64,000 bases of DNA from contig DASRFR010000050.1 in the NCBI GenBank assembly GCA_035651455.1, forward strand, positions 120,970 to 184,969, read 5' to 3'. Shown piece after piece: positions 42,801 to 51,087 of the stretch. The first letter of the stretch is position 1, and every line of letters begins with the position of its first letter. The notes under the pieces were generated by a model. That model was given only the letters and a program-made list of their open reading frames with translations. It made no database searches and was not told the origin of the DNA. The DNA is from DASRFR01 sp035651455 (GTDB lineage: Bacteria; Acidobacteriota; Terriglobia; Terriglobales; Acidobacteriaceae). The position numbers were made by a program, and so were the translations under genes.

Positions 42801-42953
42801 TTCTGCCTGAATGCCGATTGCACAAACACGCGGCCCATTACCAGCTTGAACCAGGTGAAGGTGCCTGCGGGCGCTCTCGGAGATTTCTTTGGACCGGGAA
42901 CTACAGTGGGCATACCGTTCGCGGCCCAGGTGGGCGTCCGAGTTACCTTCTAA
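39861..42953 (+). CDS. TonB-dependent receptor, Oar type
   Basis: About 1030 residues from ATG 39861; an ATG four codons on is also possible, and the frame extends upstream without signal features. Signal peptide 'AVGLLAFFLVLSLGLRAQ'. CarboxypepD_reg domain ('TGALRGVVQDPTGARISSAKIVV...GLMPGEYELTVTAPGFGQ'), plug ('VTSRDLEDIPLAHRSFANIAYLVPG', 'VTTKRGSN' as 'VITTKRGSNDWHGSAAFYERD') and a long beta-barrel. It ends in 'VGVRVTF', a terminal aromatic beta-signal for BAM insertion. Takes up an unknown large ligand. Head of an envelope cluster with convergent VWFA and TonB genes. Confidence 0.93.
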   Translation: MTSTMTEIAATRNLSRAVGLLAFFLVLSLGLRAQTPTGALRGVVQDPTGARISSAKIVVQQDHSPVQREATSDSRGEFRVEGLMPGEYELTVTAPGFGQAKSDVVVAVSLVRGATVTLKPERTQETVNVQVEGSSITTQPLDTASVVHQGVVTSRDLEDIPLAHRSFANIAYLVPGTEPVEPSDPTKARITAVAFGGSSGLNVDLSVDGGDNSDDYIGGFLQNFSPDAIQEFAVRTSQEDADTGRTVGGSVVITTKRGSNDWHGSAAFYERDAAMNARFPLDNPEPQPKQPFSRQNYVGTIGGPLKKDRVWLFASFEHVHENASINYSPQSLAQFNALASLASRGLIPGVSSIPVTGNTPVPFRDYMGTLRFDWAQSPRSQWFLRGAVDNYTTNNDLVQQATMASTGATSGSNYLNLVIGNQYTFSPNWLGAFTFDASGLHHTESRNSNFGFALAFPFSATFRTISGFETFGDNQFATAITAFPVLRVQQKYHFRYDVSHGSGSHAPKFGISFIHEPVLSGALSGTAQALIQYPNNPDFYAANPSQFYLDPTCATPPSDPAIACSFTPAADGRFSQNVQRLGLYAQDSWRVTPRLTLNYGLRYDTTFGLLTASGRNQLQNPAYLTLKALQIPLINGAPHDYRAGFGPRLGIAYSPGQGGTTVIRAGIGLYYNDLAQNGWVGAFQAVNTPPASCVNVGDPGCIPGAAAGGAGAIIDPHYKTPYALHASAGVQHSFGDRWSLSADWTHEQGNHAYRGYNYTAGFTLFSPLYPTSDIASQMNNVPNVTVYKADNRSTYDALSVHLQGNLTRRFNLIANYTLARANTWGCVVGELFDYVNGVCNPLNAFGRGDYGPSGEDVRHRFVLAGTAYVPGGFEVTTLTQLESARPFTIATPVDVNNTGDPGNVRAVINGRQTSLDEFRGTPYMQVDLRVSRPIHVNEHLSVMPFVEFFNLFNRNNPGNNYVADISALPTPVNDLANATAFCLNADCTNTRPITSLNQVKVPAGALGDFFGPGTTVGIPFAAQVGVRVTF

Positions 42954-42964
42954 CTATTTCGAAA

Positions 42965-45094
42965 CTACTGGGCCGTTTGCGATATGGCGCGGTCATCGCG
43001 AACGAGCAGCGCCAGGCGCGGAAAGCGGAACTGTCCCGCGGCATCATCGATCACGTTTACCTGGCACGTGTAGAAGCCGGCTTTGAGCTGGGTCAACGGT
43101 ACATCCAATTGGAAAATAGCGGCTTTGCGATCAGGAGAATTGAGCTCCTGAGTCTCGACCAGGGGAGTTTCATACGCCTTCACATTTCCGCGAAAGAAGA
43201 CGACGTTCGTCAGGAGGCGAATTCCGGAACTCTCGGGAGCGGATTGCTTCCCAGCTGCCTTCGCAGGCGCAGCGCCCCGCACGGGATCGTATACCTCGTA
43301 ATAAAAATAAAGGTGCTGTCCGGATGAAAAAACGTGAGTCACGCTGGGAATGAGCTCCGATCCATCACGCACCAGGGGATTGTCGCTGCGCTTCCTGGCG
43401 GCAGGCTGGATCTGGCTGGCGAGCACAATTGAGCTTAGTTTCAAGGGAACGCTCTTGAGGTCGGGAATGGTGAGGTCGGTCTCGAAAGAGCCAATCTGGC
43501 CTGTCTGATTCTCGCGCAGCACGAATTTCAAGTGATATTGACCGCTGGGCAGAACGAAGCTGGTGTCGTACTGCACATTTTTGTGCTGCACCAGTTGCGA
43601 AGTGTTCAGCGCGAGCTTGACGGTGTCCCGCACCTGGTTGACGGGGCGTTTGTTGGGATCGAACACAGCTCCGACAATATCGAGCGTGGCGCGATCTTGG
43701 TCGTTCTTCTGCATAAACGGAATCTGGGACCCGGGTACGACCAGAGACACAGGCACGTAAAACCCATTGTCGCTCATACGGAAGTACGCCGCCGAGAGGT
43801 AAACCTGCAGGTCCGTACTAGGCAGATCAGAAGCGAGTTCCTGTTCGAGTTGCTGTTCGCGATCTTCACGATTGGCATGCTGGAAGTCTGCGGGAGCGTA
43901 ATATCCATGGCGGAATTCCAGCTTCAGACCGGGCCGGTTGATGCGAACAGTGATGCGACGAAATCGGCCATCCCGAGCCGTATTCGTGCTGCGATAGCCG
44001 AGCAAGTAGTAATAAGAGGTGTCCTGCTGCACGCGGCTAAACACGCGGCCGAAATCATTGGAGTCGAGAAAAGCGCGGCCTCCGGTGTCGCCCGCCAGTG
44101 TCACCAGGGTTTCCTGGTTGATGAAATTGGAGTCGTACTGGTTGAGGGTAGATTTTCCCGAATACGGGGAAGTGCCGCGCAAGCTGGCGCTCTGCGCCTC
44201 TCCTCCGGGAACCATGGCCTGCAACCCGCGCATGTCCATGGTGTAAATCGAGAGATTGGCGCGGACCGCGGCGTTGGTGGCCGCGCGAAGCTCCGACTCA
44301 TTCTCGATGCCGGTACGGTCCATGCCGCTGGAAAAATAAATCAGCGATTTCTTCTGGTCGATGCGGGCGAGACGGTCAGCGATGGAACGCAGCGCCTCAA
44401 GCCGCCGGTCGGTGTTGAAAATGTTGTATTCAGTGTCGTCGACGGTAAACGATGCGCCGGTATCGGCGGTGCCTTCGGTGGCGCCGGTAGCACCTTCCTC
44501 GTAGCCTTGACCCGCGCCGAGATTGAAGGCCCGCAATGTTTTCTTCAGAGTGTCGCGATCGGAGGTGAAGTCCTGGTTCACCGTCAGCGTATTGTCGAGC
44601 GAGAGCACCGCAATGAGATCGGCGGGCGCCATCTGCTTGTCCACGTAGTTTTGCGCCGCAGTGACCGCGCGATCGATCTCCTCCGGCTGCATGGAAGAAA
44701 GATCAAAAAACAGGACGATCAGCCGGCGGTCTTTCAGCGTAGAAGAATCGATAAGGGCGGGCGCGGCTTGTGATTTCGCCGGCAAGTTGGCGAGAGGCTT
44801 GCTTTCCAGGGTAGCCGTGGAGACAGCGGCATCGCTGTTCTCAATGTCGAAGCTTGAGACTTGTTGTGGCTTGTTGTCCTCGAGGATGCTGAAATCATCT
44901 CGCTTGAGATCGTGAACGGGATTACCGTTGCGGTCGCGCACGGTGACATTCACAAGAACCAGTTCAGTTTTTGCGCGGAATGTGTACTCGCTCGTCTGTT
45001 GCGAGAACAGAGCGCCTGTGAGCAGTGTAAAGGCGAGCCCCAAGGCGTGTGCCTTCTGAAAACGCTTCCGGAGTTGCAAAAAAGTAAGCATCAC
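42965..45094 (-). CDS. VWFA-related (Acidobacterial-type) domain protein, exported
   Basis: 709 residues, start at ATG 45094 (or the adjacent ATG 45091). Signal peptide 'ALGLAFTLLTGALFSQQ'. 'TFRAKTELVLVNVTVRDRNGNPVHDLKRDDFSILEDNKPQQVSSF' opens the family. The VWA fold then shows 'RLIVLFFDLSSMQPEEIDRA' (MIDAS-like D-x-S), 'LIYFSSGMDRTG' and 'YYYLLGYRSTN...FRRITVRINRPGLKLEFRHGYYAP'. This is the pattern of the VWFA-related domain named for Acidobacteria. Probably binds proteins at the outer surface; it lies between two TonB receptors, suggesting a shared role in an outer-membrane system (inference). Confidence 0.92.
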   Translation of the reverse strand: MMLTFLQLRKRFQKAHALGLAFTLLTGALFSQQTSEYTFRAKTELVLVNVTVRDRNGNPVHDLKRDDFSILEDNKPQQVSSFDIENSDAAVSTATLESKPLANLPAKSQAAPALIDSSTLKDRRLIVLFFDLSSMQPEEIDRAVTAAQNYVDKQMAPADLIAVLSLDNTLTVNQDFTSDRDTLKKTLRAFNLGAGQGYEEGATGATEGTADTGASFTVDDTEYNIFNTDRRLEALRSIADRLARIDQKKSLIYFSSGMDRTGIENESELRAATNAAVRANLSIYTMDMRGLQAMVPGGEAQSASLRGTSPYSGKSTLNQYDSNFINQETLVTLAGDTGGRAFLDSNDFGRVFSRVQQDTSYYYLLGYRSTNTARDGRFRRITVRINRPGLKLEFRHGYYAPADFQHANREDREQQLEQELASDLPSTDLQVYLSAAYFRMSDNGFYVPVSLVVPGSQIPFMQKNDQDRATLDIVGAVFDPNKRPVNQVRDTVKLALNTSQLVQHKNVQYDTSFVLPSGQYHLKFVLRENQTGQIGSFETDLTIPDLKSVPLKLSSIVLASQIQPAARKRSDNPLVRDGSELIPSVTHVFSSGQHLYFYYEVYDPVRGAAPAKAAGKQSAPESSGIRLLTNVVFFRGNVKAYETPLVETQELNSPDRKAAIFQLDVPLTQLKAGFYTCQVNVIDDAAGQFRFPRLALLVRDDRAISQTAQ

Positions 45095-45145
45095 AGCGGT
45101 TCCTTCAACGCCGATCCCTCACAGCATTGCCAGCAACCAATCGAA

Positions 45146-48100
45146 TCAGAACCGTAAGCGAGCTGTCAGCAACATGGTTCGCATCGCGCTCACGGCAACC
45201 ACACGCCCGTAGGTTGGGGAGTTCACCACCGTGTCGATGGATGCGTATTGCGGCGTGTTGAACACGTTTGAAAGCTGCGCACGAAACTCCAGCATTTTCG
45301 ACTCGCGAAGCGGGAACACCTTGGTGAATGCCATGTCAAAAAGCCGGGAACCCGGTCCTTCAATGCTATTGCGGCGCGCATTTCCATACTGGCCGAACGC
45401 CGGTTCGATGAATGCCGCGGTATTGAACCATTGAGCAATCGAAGGATCCGCCAGCGAAATGGATTGTCCGGTGACATCCGGCCGTAATGTGCCATTGGTG
45501 CCGCGATTCACGTCAGCCACATTGCCAAGAATTCGCGGAGTGAAGGGATAGCCGCTGGCGATGGTCCAATCGCCACTCCATTGCCAATCGCCAAAGATGT
45601 CGCGCAAAATACCGGGATTGCTTAGCCAATATTCATCGTGACCGAAGGGAAGTTCCACCAGGTAATCGGCAGTAAAGCGATGGCGCTGATCGAAGCTGGA
45701 CAGACCGCGCTCGGCGGCGATATCGAAAGCATTCTGCGCCACCTGCGATGTGACCGCGGCCCCGCCGATCGTCGAAGCATCGTCGATCGACTTGGAAAAT
45801 GTATACGTGCCGCCGATCGACACCCCATGTTGAAGACGTTTGCGCAGGCGAACACTTCCGGCGTGAGCAGTAGAATCGGCGCCCGAAGTCTCCCATAAGA
45901 AAGGCTGCACGCCGGGAATGCGCAGACCGGTGGCGGTACGGTTCGGGGCTTCGATCACGTCGAGGTGCGTGCCCTTGGTGCCGGTGTAGTCAAGATTCAG
46001 GATCAGCGTCGGAGAAAGTTCCTGCTGAACGTCAGCATTCCAGATGTGCACATAGCCGAGGCGGTAGTTGGGATCGACCCCGTAGTTGTTGGTGACCGCT
46101 CCCGGCGGCACGGCTGGAAACCCAGCCTGCAACGTGAGAGGAATGCTCTCTGACTGGATGTTGGTCTGAGTTATCGAGAATGGCGGCTGAAACGCTAACT
46201 GTTGCACCATGGACGAGTAGGCCGTCGTGTTGTAATTCACCCCGTAACCGGCGCGCAGCACCGTTTTTGACAACGCCCTCCAGGCAATCCCCACGCGCGG
46301 AGCGAAATTGTTGCGGTCAGGGCGAACCAGTCCGACTGGGAAAGTTCCGTTGAAAGGGCCGGTCTGGCCGGGAAGGACGGGAACTACCGCAGTGAATCCC
46401 GGCGCGAAATCGAGGTTCACAATGCGGTTATCGATCTCACTGAAAGGCGAAACATATTCGTAGCGCAGGCCTAAATTGAGCGTCAGATTGCCGCGGATCT
46501 TCCAGTCGTCTTGTGCGAAGAGGTCCCAGGAATTGCCGCGGAAGTGGTAGTTGTTGTAGCCGTATTGCACCGAGGTTTGCTGTGGCAGTCCGAGCAGGAA
46601 ATCGGCGAAGTCGTAACCAGTTCCGGCCACCTGAGAACGATTCACGACATTCGAAGTATTCAAGCCGGTAAAGATGAAGCTCCCCCGTGCATTGCTATCG
46701 GTTTCATTGTTGATTTGAATGGGTCGAAAATCACCGCCAAAACGCCAGGTATGCTTGCCATGATTCCAGATCATGAAGTCAGAAAAGGTCCAGGTCTGAT
46801 CGCGGCGGAGCATGGGATTGTTGTCCTGAACACTGCCGAAATTGGTGAACGAAAGATTCGGCAATCCCCAGTCAAAGGGTTTGGAGGAGACTCCGGTGAT
46901 GCCCAGATCCCCGGTGATGTTCCGCGCGAATGCATAAAGGTTTTGGGTTGCGATGCGGTTGCGGTTGTAATCCACACGAAAGATGTTGGTCAGCTTGCCG
47001 AAACTGCGAATGTATCCTAGCGGGACATCGAAGCTGCGTACCGAAGTGGCCCCGCCGATGGTCGGGTAAGGATCAGTCAGATCCGTGTTGGTGCTGTGAT
47101 AATGAAAGCCGAAAGTCAGATTATTGCGCGGGCCACCCCGGCGGGGGCCGACGCTTGAGTTTCCCAGCGCGTGCATGAACCGCAAATTCAGATCATCCCG
47201 ACTACTTCCGGCCGAGGTAATGAAATGAAAGTTCTGCGTGTTCCCGGGCAGATTAGGAAGAGGAATGTATTTAAGCAGGCCTGCCGCAGCCGAGTTGATC
47301 TGGGCTTGCGGAATTTTGTTTCCGGTAAATGGAAGATGAGTTGCCGGATCGAAAATCTGCACTGGCTGACCCGCGCCGGTTCCATTGCGCACCAAGGTTT
47401 GCGAAAAGTTCCCGCTGCGCTCAAGCAATGTGGGCACGGTGGAGTAAGCGTCGTACGGTGTGTTTCCACGCGCGCCGTTGTAATTGGAAAAAAAGAATGT
47501 CTTCGTCCCACCGTGAAACAGCTTCGGAATATTGAAAGGACCGCCAATGGCTGCGCCGAAGCTTTGCTGCAGGTATGGAGCCTTGGTCGCAGGAGTACCC
47601 GTTAGCGAGTACGGGGCCGCGTCGAATGACGAATCATTGGCGGAGTAATACACGGTTCCGTGAGGCCGGTTGATATCGAATCGGCCACGGCCGCCGAACA
47701 CCATCATGCCGCCGCCACCGGGGGGACCTCCTCCCGGACCGGACCGCGAAAATCCCAAAGACCCGTTGCTCCGAACACCGGCCGCCCCTGCCTGCGTGCT
47801 GCCAGCGGGCGTACCGGGCGGGCCGCCAAACGGACTGCCGCGGTATCCGTCCTGCTGTTCGCGGGCTTCCTGAAAGCGCTGCTGGATTTCCGCAGTGCTC
47901 ATGCCGAACATCGACGGAGACTGATTTCCTGACACGGCGATGGATTCGGTCGCCGAGCGGGAATCGACACCCGGGATTGGCATTCCCGACGGGACAACAT
48001 CATTCCCAGTGCTGCCCCCTGAGTCTCCACCAAGCGCTTGTTGCATGAGCGCAAGACTTTGAAATCCACGCTTTCCCGCAGCCATGCCTTGCCGGGACTG

Positions 48101-48637
48101 ACTGCCTGCCGCAAACTGGGTACTTGCAGCCTGCTGCACTCTGGAGGCTAACTGCATAACGACGTCGGCTTCTGCACCGGTGCTGTTCGTGGTCACTTCC
48201 CTGGTGCTTGGAGCGAAAGCGGGCATCTCGACTACAACTGTGTAGTGCCCCGGAGATGGAACTGCGATCGTGTACTGCCCATTCAGGTCCGTCCAGCCTA
48301 CGAATTTTGTATGAGTGGCAGCATTGCTCGCAGTCACGGTTGCGCCCGGGATAGGAATGTTGCCCGAGTGTACAGTTCCACGGATGACGATATTCGAAGT
48401 TTGTGTCGCGTTCGCTGACGGAACAGGCGAAGCCGGTATATTTGGGGCGGGAGGCGGATTCTGCCCGATTGCAGAAGCGGCGAGCAGGACCAAGCTACTC
48501 AACCCAAGACACTCCATAAATGGGCGACAAACACTCCACGGTTGAGCAAGATGCAGTCCCGCGCGACAGGCTCGCATGTCGCCCATAGTCGTGGAATTCG
48601 CTCGACAATTCATTTTGAACGTAAGCTGACCGACCAC
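45146..48637 (-). CDS. TonB-dependent receptor, Oar type (second)
   Basis: Up to 1163 residues. The GTG at 48637 gives the longest frame, but later ATGs (48613, 48577, 48517) are possible; the signal segment 'LGLSSLVLLAASAIGQ' starts near residue 43. A carboxypeptidase-regulatory domain ('IVIRGTVHSGNIPIPGATVTASN...PSPGHYTVVVEMPAFAPSTREV') is followed by a long Gly/Pro-rich linker, 'SFGAAIGGPFNIPKLFHGGTKTFFFSNYNGARG', and the barrel ('FFNxFN'-type end: 'FRAQLSNVFNTPQYASIDT'). It ends 'LLTARLRF'. Plug motifs are weak. Outer-membrane transport or adhesion; ligand unknown. Confidence 0.9.
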   Translation of the reverse strand: MVGQLTFKMNCRANSTTMGDMRACRAGLHLAQPWSVCRPFMECLGLSSLVLLAASAIGQNPPPAPNIPASPVPSANATQTSNIVIRGTVHSGNIPIPGATVTASNAATHTKFVGWTDLNGQYTIAVPSPGHYTVVVEMPAFAPSTREVTTNSTGAEADVVMQLASRVQQAASTQFAAGSQSRQGMAAGKRGFQSLALMQQALGGDSGGSTGNDVVPSGMPIPGVDSRSATESIAVSGNQSPSMFGMSTAEIQQRFQEAREQQDGYRGSPFGGPPGTPAGSTQAGAAGVRSNGSLGFSRSGPGGGPPGGGGMMVFGGRGRFDINRPHGTVYYSANDSSFDAAPYSLTGTPATKAPYLQQSFGAAIGGPFNIPKLFHGGTKTFFFSNYNGARGNTPYDAYSTVPTLLERSGNFSQTLVRNGTGAGQPVQIFDPATHLPFTGNKIPQAQINSAAAGLLKYIPLPNLPGNTQNFHFITSAGSSRDDLNLRFMHALGNSSVGPRRGGPRNNLTFGFHYHSTNTDLTDPYPTIGGATSVRSFDVPLGYIRSFGKLTNIFRVDYNRNRIATQNLYAFARNITGDLGITGVSSKPFDWGLPNLSFTNFGSVQDNNPMLRRDQTWTFSDFMIWNHGKHTWRFGGDFRPIQINNETDSNARGSFIFTGLNTSNVVNRSQVAGTGYDFADFLLGLPQQTSVQYGYNNYHFRGNSWDLFAQDDWKIRGNLTLNLGLRYEYVSPFSEIDNRIVNLDFAPGFTAVVPVLPGQTGPFNGTFPVGLVRPDRNNFAPRVGIAWRALSKTVLRAGYGVNYNTTAYSSMVQQLAFQPPFSITQTNIQSESIPLTLQAGFPAVPPGAVTNNYGVDPNYRLGYVHIWNADVQQELSPTLILNLDYTGTKGTHLDVIEAPNRTATGLRIPGVQPFLWETSGADSTAHAGSVRLRKRLQHGVSIGGTYTFSKSIDDASTIGGAAVTSQVAQNAFDIAAERGLSSFDQRHRFTADYLVELPFGHDEYWLSNPGILRDIFGDWQWSGDWTIASGYPFTPRILGNVADVNRGTNGTLRPDVTGQSISLADPSIAQWFNTAAFIEPAFGQYGNARRNSIEGPGSRLFDMAFTKVFPLRESKMLEFRAQLSNVFNTPQYASIDTVVNSPTYGRVVAVSAMRTMLLTARLRF

Positions 48638-48717
48638 GCATATGGCGAGAGCGGCTTGCCACTTTTGGCAAAATGGAGCTTCTATTACATTTCAACACTG
48701 GCAAGGGAAGTTACGGG

Positions 48718-48754
48718 GTAAAAATACAGTCAACCACAGTAAAGTTTCGTAAAC
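48718..48754 (+). repeat. four helically phased GT[AC]AA direct repeats, array 1
   Basis: GTAAAA (48718), GTCAAC (48729), GTAAAG (48739) and GTAAAC (48749) recur every 10-11 bp, like PhoB/OmpR-family response-regulator sites. The array lies 81 bp upstream of the farthest start of the divergent TonB-receptor gene. A second array at 48913 has the same design. Confidence 0.6.
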
Positions 48755-48912
48755 TCACGCAGGGCGAAGCTCTTATGCCTGGTGGCAGGAAAAGCGTCGG
48801 GGGCGCGCGAAAAAGGCGTCCCGTAACCAAAAGCTCAGGACGCCCGCCCGGATGAGGATATAAGAGGTATGAAGCTGGCTATCGGATAAGATGCGCAGGG
48901 GAAGACAGGAAA

Positions 48913-48950
48913 GTAAAGTTTCCGTAAACCTGGCGTAAAGGTTCGTCAAC
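48913..48950 (+). repeat. four helically phased GT[AC]AA direct repeats, array 2
   Basis: GTAAAG (48913), GTAAAC (48924), GTAAAG (48935) and GTCAAC (48945) are spaced 11, 11 and 10 bp. The array ends 28 bp before the start codon of the holin-like gene. Between the arrays (48755-48912) I see only a weak inverted repeat (GGCGTCC 48815 / GGACGCC 48838) and no convincing gene. Confidence 0.65.
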
Positions 48951-48978
48951 TTCAGCTGTTCGACATCGAGGGATTGTC

Positions 48979-49338
48979 ATGTTGAGGATGCTTCTTCACT
49001 GGCTACTGAGCGCGCTGGCCATCTGGATCGTATCCCGCCTGGTCCCCGGCTTTGTGGTGAGTGGTCCGGCGGCGGCATTGATTGCGGCGATCGTCATTGG
49101 GCTGGTGAATGCCACGCTCGGATTATTTTTGAAGGTGGTTACATTTCCCCTCACCATCCTCACGCTCGGACTGTTCTGGTTTGTCATCAATGCCGCAATG
49201 ATCGAACTGGCGTCGGCGTTTGTGCCCGGGTTTCACATTTTGAGCTTCGGCGCGGCATTCTGGGGCGCGATCGTGCTCAGCCTCCTGAATATGCTCTTCA
49301 AATGGCTCGTGTTACCGCGACGCGAACGCGCGTCTTAA
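48979..49338 (+). CDS. phage holin family 4-type membrane protein
   Basis: 119 residues with four hydrophobic segments: 'LLHWLLSALAIWIVSRLVPGF', 'AALIAAIVIGLVNATLGLFLKVV', 'FPLTILTLGLFWFVINAAMIELASAFVPGF' and 'AFWGAIVLSLLNMLFKWLVL'. The 'V-P-G-F', 'N-A-x-L-G', 'P-L-T-I-L-T-L-G-L-F' pattern is the holin 4_2 / YvlD-like family (PF04020 type), widespread in bacteria and usually not phage-borne. YvlD relatives in Bacillus belong to envelope-stress regulons, which fits the phased regulator-like repeats just upstream. Exact role unknown. Confidence 0.85.
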   Translation: MLRMLLHWLLSALAIWIVSRLVPGFVVSGPAAALIAAIVIGLVNATLGLFLKVVTFPLTILTLGLFWFVINAAMIELASAFVPGFHILSFGAAFWGAIVLSLLNMLFKWLVLPRRERAS

Positions 49339-49399
49339 GGACAGGAGTAAGGAATTCGGGGCGGGCTGTTGCGATCGCCTCAACTGTTCTGCCAGTTGA

Positions 49400-50248
49400 C
49401 TAGCCTGAACTCTTAGCGGGACGCATTGCAGCCCACTCGGCATCGGTCAGTTGACGTCCGAGTTCGGTGAACTCGCCCGCACCCTGCAGCCACTCGCCGC
49501 CATCCATGACCACAACTTCTCCGTTGATAAATCCAGCGCCATCACTGACCAGGAATGCAGCGAGGTTGGCAAACTCCTCCACGGTACCGAAACGCCCCAA
49601 AGGGTTCTTCATCATCGCTCGTTCCTCGAACTCGGAACGCGGCAACAGGCGAGAAAATGCGCCCTGCGTCGGTATGGGCCCAGGAGCTATGGCGTTCATG
49701 CGAATGCCGCGGTTGCCCCACTCCACGGCGAGACTCCGCGTCAGGGCCTCGACTCCCGCTTTCGATACGGCTGAGGGGACCACGTAAGCGGAGCCGGTGG
49801 GAGCGTACGTCGCGCTCACGTTGAGAACTACCGCTTTACGCCCTGCCGCCAGCCATCGCTTCCCACATGCCATGGTGACATTAATCGTGCCGGTAAGAAC
49901 GATTCCGATGACCGCGTTGAAGGCCCGCGAGGAAAGCTCTTCGGTTCGGGCCAGAAAGTTGCCGGCGGCGTTGTTGATGACAATATCGAGCGGTCCCTCT
50001 TTCCAGAGCGATTCGATCAGTGTTTCCACGGCAGCGGCGTCGCGGACGTCGCACGGAAGTGTGTGGATTCTGCCGTGCGCGGCGCGTTCGAATTCTGCCT
50101 TGGTTTCCCGAAGCACCGCCTCGCGGCGGCCGCAGATGTACACGGTTGCACCGAGTTCGAGGAAGCGGCTTGCCGTAGCTTTGCCAAGTCCGGTGCCGCC
50201 TCCGGTGATGAGCGTGCGCTTGGATTGGAGAAGATTGGGTTGGAACAT
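49400..50248 (-). CDS. 2,4-dienoyl-CoA reductase-like SDR oxidoreductase
   Basis: 282 residues. Rossmann motif 'TLITGGGTGLGKATASRF' (13-30), 'NNAAGNFL' (92-99). The distinctive mitochondrial-DECR1 signature is present: 'SATYAPTGSAYVVPSAVSKAGVEALTRSLAVEWG', 'IAPGPIPTQGAFSRL', 'GRFGTVEEFANLAAFLVSD' and 'VVMDGGEWL'. Tyr148, Ser159 and Lys163 have the spacing of human DECR1 Tyr199, Ser210, Lys214. It therefore probably reduces 2,4-dienoyl-CoA with NADPH during oxidation of unsaturated fatty acids rather than acting as a classical YxxxK SDR. No other beta-oxidation gene is adjacent. Confidence 0.9.
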   Translation of the reverse strand: MFQPNLLQSKRTLITGGGTGLGKATASRFLELGATVYICGRREAVLRETKAEFERAAHGRIHTLPCDVRDAAAVETLIESLWKEGPLDIVINNAAGNFLARTEELSSRAFNAVIGIVLTGTINVTMACGKRWLAAGRKAVVLNVSATYAPTGSAYVVPSAVSKAGVEALTRSLAVEWGNRGIRMNAIAPGPIPTQGAFSRLLPRSEFEERAMMKNPLGRFGTVEEFANLAAFLVSDGAGFINGEVVVMDGGEWLQGAGEFTELGRQLTDAEWAAMRPAKSSG

Positions 50249-50340
50249 TAATGGGTCCTGGCGAGCGAAGAAATTGTAATCCAGATTGGTATTGCCGGGT
50301 CGGACTCTCGACCGCCTGGCGCGTGCAACGCAATCACGAA

Positions 50341-51075
50341 TTAAGGCTCGCAGGCTACACGGAAACCGTAATCCGCATACTGAAATTCAGGTGGGATGCT
50401 GGAGCGCGCTGCGCAGCGCGACACCTTGACGTGGTGACGCCAGGAGCCTCCACGAGAAGCGCGGCGCTGTCCCGTTGCAGGCCCTTGCGGATTGCGATCG
50501 GGCGAGACCTCGTAATAATTCGCCGCATACCAGTCGCTGCACCATTCATGCACATTTTCGCAGATGTCGTACAGTCCGAATGGGTTGGTCGCGCCACTGC
50601 CGACGGGCTCGGGGCCATTCTGCCAGCGCCGCTGGTAGTTCGGCAGAGTGTGAGGCGGTTCATTCCCCCAGGGAAACAGCAGTCCCTCAGCACCTGCACG
50701 TGCCGCGCGTTCCCATTCCGCTTCAGTGGGAAGCCGATAATTGTGACCGGTCACAGCTGTGAGCCACTCGCAGTACTTGAAGGCATCAAACCACGACACA
50801 CCTACAACCGGTTGTCTCGGATCGCTGAAGTTCGGATCACCCCAGAAGGGTGGGGGCGGCGCACCGGCCGCGGCAAGGAATTGCGCGTACTCGGCATTGC
50901 TTACCTGACACACGGCAAGGCGGAACGCATCGATGAAAACGCGGTGTACCGGACGCTCATTGTCCTGTCCGGACTCCGAGCCCATCATGTAAGAGCCTGC
51001 TGGAATAGTCACCAGCGCAGGCTCCATGGGCCGGAGGGCCGGATTGGGCGCAGCGCAGGACATCCTTAAGAGCAT
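50341..51075 (-). CDS. SUMF1/formylglycine-generating-enzyme-like domain protein
   Basis: Up to 244 residues (ATG 51075; an internal ATG at 51027 starts exactly at the domain, 'MEPALVTIPAGSYMMGSESGQDNERPVHRV'). The C-type-lectin-like SUMF1 fold is clear: 'VVGVSWFDAFKYCEWLT', 'YRLPTEAEWERAARAGAEG', 'FPWGNEPP', 'NPFGLYDICENVHEWCSDWY', 'RRASRGGSW' and 'YGFRVACEP'. The redox Cys pair of true formylglycine-generating enzymes is not seen: the region reads 'KVSRCAARS' with one Cys, so sulfatase activation is unlikely. No signal peptide. Starts 12 bp after thiE on the same strand; no sulfatase nearby. Confidence 0.85.
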   Translation of the reverse strand: MLLRMSCAAPNPALRPMEPALVTIPAGSYMMGSESGQDNERPVHRVFIDAFRLAVCQVSNAEYAQFLAAAGAPPPPFWGDPNFSDPRQPVVGVSWFDAFKYCEWLTAVTGHNYRLPTEAEWERAARAGAEGLLFPWGNEPPHTLPNYQRRWQNGPEPVGSGATNPFGLYDICENVHEWCSDWYAANYYEVSPDRNPQGPATGQRRASRGGSWRHHVKVSRCAARSSIPPEFQYADYGFRVACEP

Positions 51076-51087
51076 AGCGCAGAGACG

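Noticed and set aside
43532..44773. 413-codon plus-strand open frame antisense to the VWFA gene
   Set aside because: The VWFA gene on the other strand has domain evidence; the antisense frame has no domains and arises from high GC.
48673..48855. 60-codon plus-strand ORF in the TonB/holin gap
   Set aside because: It overlaps the first phased-repeat array, is strongly basic with no motif, and has no convincing ribosome-binding site.
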